A stretch of DNA of 64,000 nucleotides from an uncultured Aquimarina sp. (GTDB lineage: Bacteria > Bacteroidota > Bacteroidia > Flavobacteriales > Flavobacteriaceae), in contig CANMKX010000005.1 of NCBI GenBank assembly GCA_947498595.1, forward strand, positions 124,001 to 188,000, given 5' to 3'. The notes under the pieces were generated by a model. It was given only the letters and a program-made list of their open reading frames with translations, was not told the DNA's origin and did not search any database. Positions 62,394 through 64,000 of this stretch are shown here, piece by piece; the stretch's first letter is position 1; each line of letters opens with the position of its first letter. A program made the position numbers and the translations under genes.

Positions 62394-63626
62394 ATGGCGA
62401 AAGAAGATTTAGAATGTTCCTTTTGTGGAAGAAAAAAACCAGAAACAAATTTATTAATCGCTGGGTTAGATGCACATATATGCGATAGATGTATTCTACA
62501 GGCACATGGAATAGTTGTAGAAGAAGCTAAAGATGAAGGCGAAAATGAACTTAGTAATGAATTAGTTTTACGCAAACCAATTGCGATTAAAAAGTTTTTG
62601 GATGAATATGTGATAGGGCAGGAATTTACTAAAAAAATTATGGCCGTTGCTGTTTATAATCATTACAAAAGATTATTACAGCCCGTTAGCGATGATGATA
62701 TTGAAATTCAAAAAAGTAATATCATAATGGTTGGACAAACAGGTACTGGTAAAACATTAATGGCAAAAACAATTGCTAAGATGTTAAACGTACCTTTAGC
62801 TATTGTGGATGCTACTGTATTAACAGAAGCTGGTTACGTAGGAGAAGATGTTGAAAGCATATTAACTCGTTTACTACAAGCTGCTGATTATAACTTAGAG
62901 AAAGCACAAAGAGGTATTGTTTTTATTGATGAAATCGATAAAATAGCACGTAAAAGTGATAACCCTAGTATTACTAGAGATGTTTCGGGTGAAGGTGTAC
63001 AGCAAGCTTTATTAAAATTATTAGAAGGAACTGTTGTTAATGTTCCGCCTAAAGGTGGGCGTAAACATCCTGATCAAAAGTTTATCGAAGTAAATACAGA
63101 AAATATTCTATTTATTGCTGGAGGTGCTTTTGATGGTATTGAAAGAGTTATTCAAAAGCGTTTAAACATGCAAGCAGTAGGGTTTAGTGCTTCTATGAGC
63201 GAAGATGTTATTGAGAAGGATAACCTATTAAAATACATTATTCCAAAAGACTTAAAAGATTTTGGATTAATCCCTGAAATTATAGGAAGATTGCCTGTTC
63301 TCTCTCATATGGATCCATTAGATGCTAAAACATTAAGAGCGATCCTTACAGAGCCTAAAAATGCTATTATCAAGCAGTATACAAAACTGTTTGGAATGGA
63401 TGAAATTGAATTTAATATCTCTGATGACGCATTAGGATATATTGTAGATAAAGCAATTGAATATAAATTAGGAGCAAGAGGATTACGATCTTTATGTGAA
63501 GCTATTCTTACTGATGCAATGTACGAACTTCCTGATAGTTCAGAATCTGAGTTTGAAGTAACAAGAGAGTATGCAGAGCAAAAGCTTAATAAATCAACAA
63601 TAAAGAAATTAAAAGCAGTTTCTTAA
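62394..63626 (+). CDS. clpX: ATP-dependent Clp protease ATPase subunit ClpX
   Basis: The hexameric AAA+ unfoldase that feeds ClpP. Zinc-binding cysteines are Cys8, Cys11, Cys30 and Cys33 (CSFCGRKK and HICDRC). Walker A is GQTGTGKT (114-121), Walker B ends in IDEIDK, and the pore loop GYVGED is present, as is the sensor region. The ClpP-binding loop region should be near residue 260. The length of 410 residues is typical. No terminator is seen between clpP and clpX, so they are probably co-transcribed. Confidence 0.97.
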   Translation: MAKEDLECSFCGRKKPETNLLIAGLDAHICDRCILQAHGIVVEEAKDEGENELSNELVLRKPIAIKKFLDEYVIGQEFTKKIMAVAVYNHYKRLLQPVSDDDIEIQKSNIIMVGQTGTGKTLMAKTIAKMLNVPLAIVDATVLTEAGYVGEDVESILTRLLQAADYNLEKAQRGIVFIDEIDKIARKSDNPSITRDVSGEGVQQALLKLLEGTVVNVPPKGGRKHPDQKFIEVNTENILFIAGGAFDGIERVIQKRLNMQAVGFSASMSEDVIEKDNLLKYIIPKDLKDFGLIPEIIGRLPVLSHMDPLDAKTLRAILTEPKNAIIKQYTKLFGMDEIEFNISDDALGYIVDKAIEYKLGARGLRSLCEAILTDAMYELPDSSESEFEVTREYAEQKLNKSTIKKLKAVS

Positions 63627-63640
63627 AAGTTGATTATTAC

Positions 63641-63691
63641 ATACAATAAAAAAGAGCTTTCTTATTACAGAAAGCTCTTTTTTTATTGTAT
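63641..63691. terminator. Bidirectional terminator between clpX and the next gene
   Basis: A 22-bp stem (63641-63662 with 63669-63691, one extra T on the right) with a 6-base loop and the core GAGCTTTCT. Confidence 0.9.
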
Positions 63692-63710
63692 ATGTTTTAA
63701 AATCTATCTA

Positions 63711-64000
63711 TTACTTACCAGTACTAGTCTCTGTAGTTTTAGTAGCAGTCTTTTTAGCGATTAAAACAGCTTTGTTTTTAAGACTAATATCTAAATTGTT
63801 TTTACGTATTAATGATTTATAAAAATCAACTTTAGAAATATTCTTATTAGCAGTATTTGTAGATTTTGTATGTGCTATATTTGTAGTTTTCGATTCAGTA
63901 ATTGTCTCTGAAATTGAAATTTCTTTTGTCTCTTCAGCTAATATAGAGTCACTTTCTTGAGCAAATGTTACTAGAGCAGAAAAGATAAAAACTAAACTAA
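63711..64000 (-). CDS. Small secreted protein, start outside the window
   Basis: An open frame on the minus strand ends with the stop at 63711-63713 and runs off the right edge, with about 96 visible residues and no start codon seen. The first visible part is hydrophobic (SLVFIFSALVTFAQ), a signal peptide with cleavage after AQ or before ES; the missing start is probably a few residues upstream. The rest is rich in Thr, Ser, Lys and Glu, with no cysteine, ending KKTATKTTETSTGK. I recognise no family. It converges on clpX. Confidence 0.6.
   Translation of the reverse strand, partial: SLVFIFSALVTFAQESDSILAEETKEISISETITESKTTNIAHTKSTNTANKNISKVDFYKSLIRKNNLDISLKNKAVLIAKKTATKTTETSTGK

Noticed and set aside
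1..64000. tRNA, rRNA, CRISPR array or insertion sequence
   Set aside because: No tRNA T-loop pattern with an acceptor stem, no rRNA stretch, no regular spaced repeats, and no transposase frame or terminal inverted repeat were found by reading both strands.

Overview
The window is a stretch of chromosome from an AT-rich (about one third GC by eye) member of the Bacteroidota, almost certainly family Flavobacteriaceae. Several things point that way: alternative complex III next to an aa3-type oxidase, the type IX secretion genes sprA and porP/sprF, the ruvA-sprA-gcvH-vanZ order, a DUF6089-uppS-bamA-ompH-ompH operon, long acidic/proline-rich TonB proteins, and repeated -7 elements of the Bacteroidetes primary sigma factor (TAnnTTTG, often with TTTG or TTG about 19 bases upstream). 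The genus is not certain; an Aquimarina-like organism would fit. No tRNA, rRNA, CRISPR array, insertion sequence or prophage was seen. Coding density is high and genes are mostly intact.

Layout. 1-3.7 kb: end of the ACIII operon (actF) and cytochrome oxidase subunits II and I. 3.8-7.1 kb: ruvB, a cytochrome P450 and queG in one run. 7.2-9.5 kb: the malic enzyme/phosphotransacetylase-like fusion maeB. 9.7-18.3 kb: ruvA, the giant sprA, gcvH, vanZ-like. 18.4-20 kb: two tandem tonB paralogues. 20-26.4 kb: a secreted metallo-hydrolase on the minus strand, then heme O synthase, two subunit III-type proteins, subunit IV, a cysteine-less SCO-like protein, SCO, a DUF420 protein and a small CxxC membrane protein. 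26.5-33.9 kb: a MacB-type ABC exporter with two permeases, two periplasmic adaptors and a TolC-type channel, preceded by an intergenic region rich in dyads. 34-37.8 kb: tsaB, an unknown secreted protein, a DUF255 thioredoxin-domain lipoprotein and dodecin. 38-41.3 kb: PiT phosphate transporter with a PhoU-like tail, and a NifU protein with a duplicated N-domain. 41.6-47 kb: porP/sprF, a VWA lipoprotein, and a TPR sensor kinase with its LytTR regulator. 47-55.1 kb (minus strand): murI, then two Skp-like chaperones, bamA, uppS and a DUF6089 protein, then nadK and a CBS protein. 55.2-64 kb: pdxJ, an alpha/beta hydrolase, a FadL-type porin with an SGNH lipoprotein, a small 4TM protein, tig-clpP-clpX, and the truncated end of a secreted protein on the minus strand.

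The respiratory genes form two blocks (II/I with ACIII; assembly factors with III/IV) about 17 kb apart that together make one terminal oxidase. Envelope biogenesis is the other theme: SprA and PorP for type IX secretion, BamA/Skp for outer-membrane proteins, UppS and MurI for peptidoglycan, TonB pairs and a tripartite exporter.

No clearly new multi-gene system is present. The most interesting points are a SCO-like protein that has lost its copper ligands beside an intact SCO, an EF-hand-like loop inserted in the DUF420 protein, the dyads upstream of the exporter, a paired 12-bp direct repeat placed like activator sites upstream of the FadL promoter, a structured leader upstream of porP, a LacI-type palindrome, and a P450 embedded between ruvB and queG. 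Many annotated starts were moved downstream from the longest reading frame on the basis of promoter position or signal peptide.
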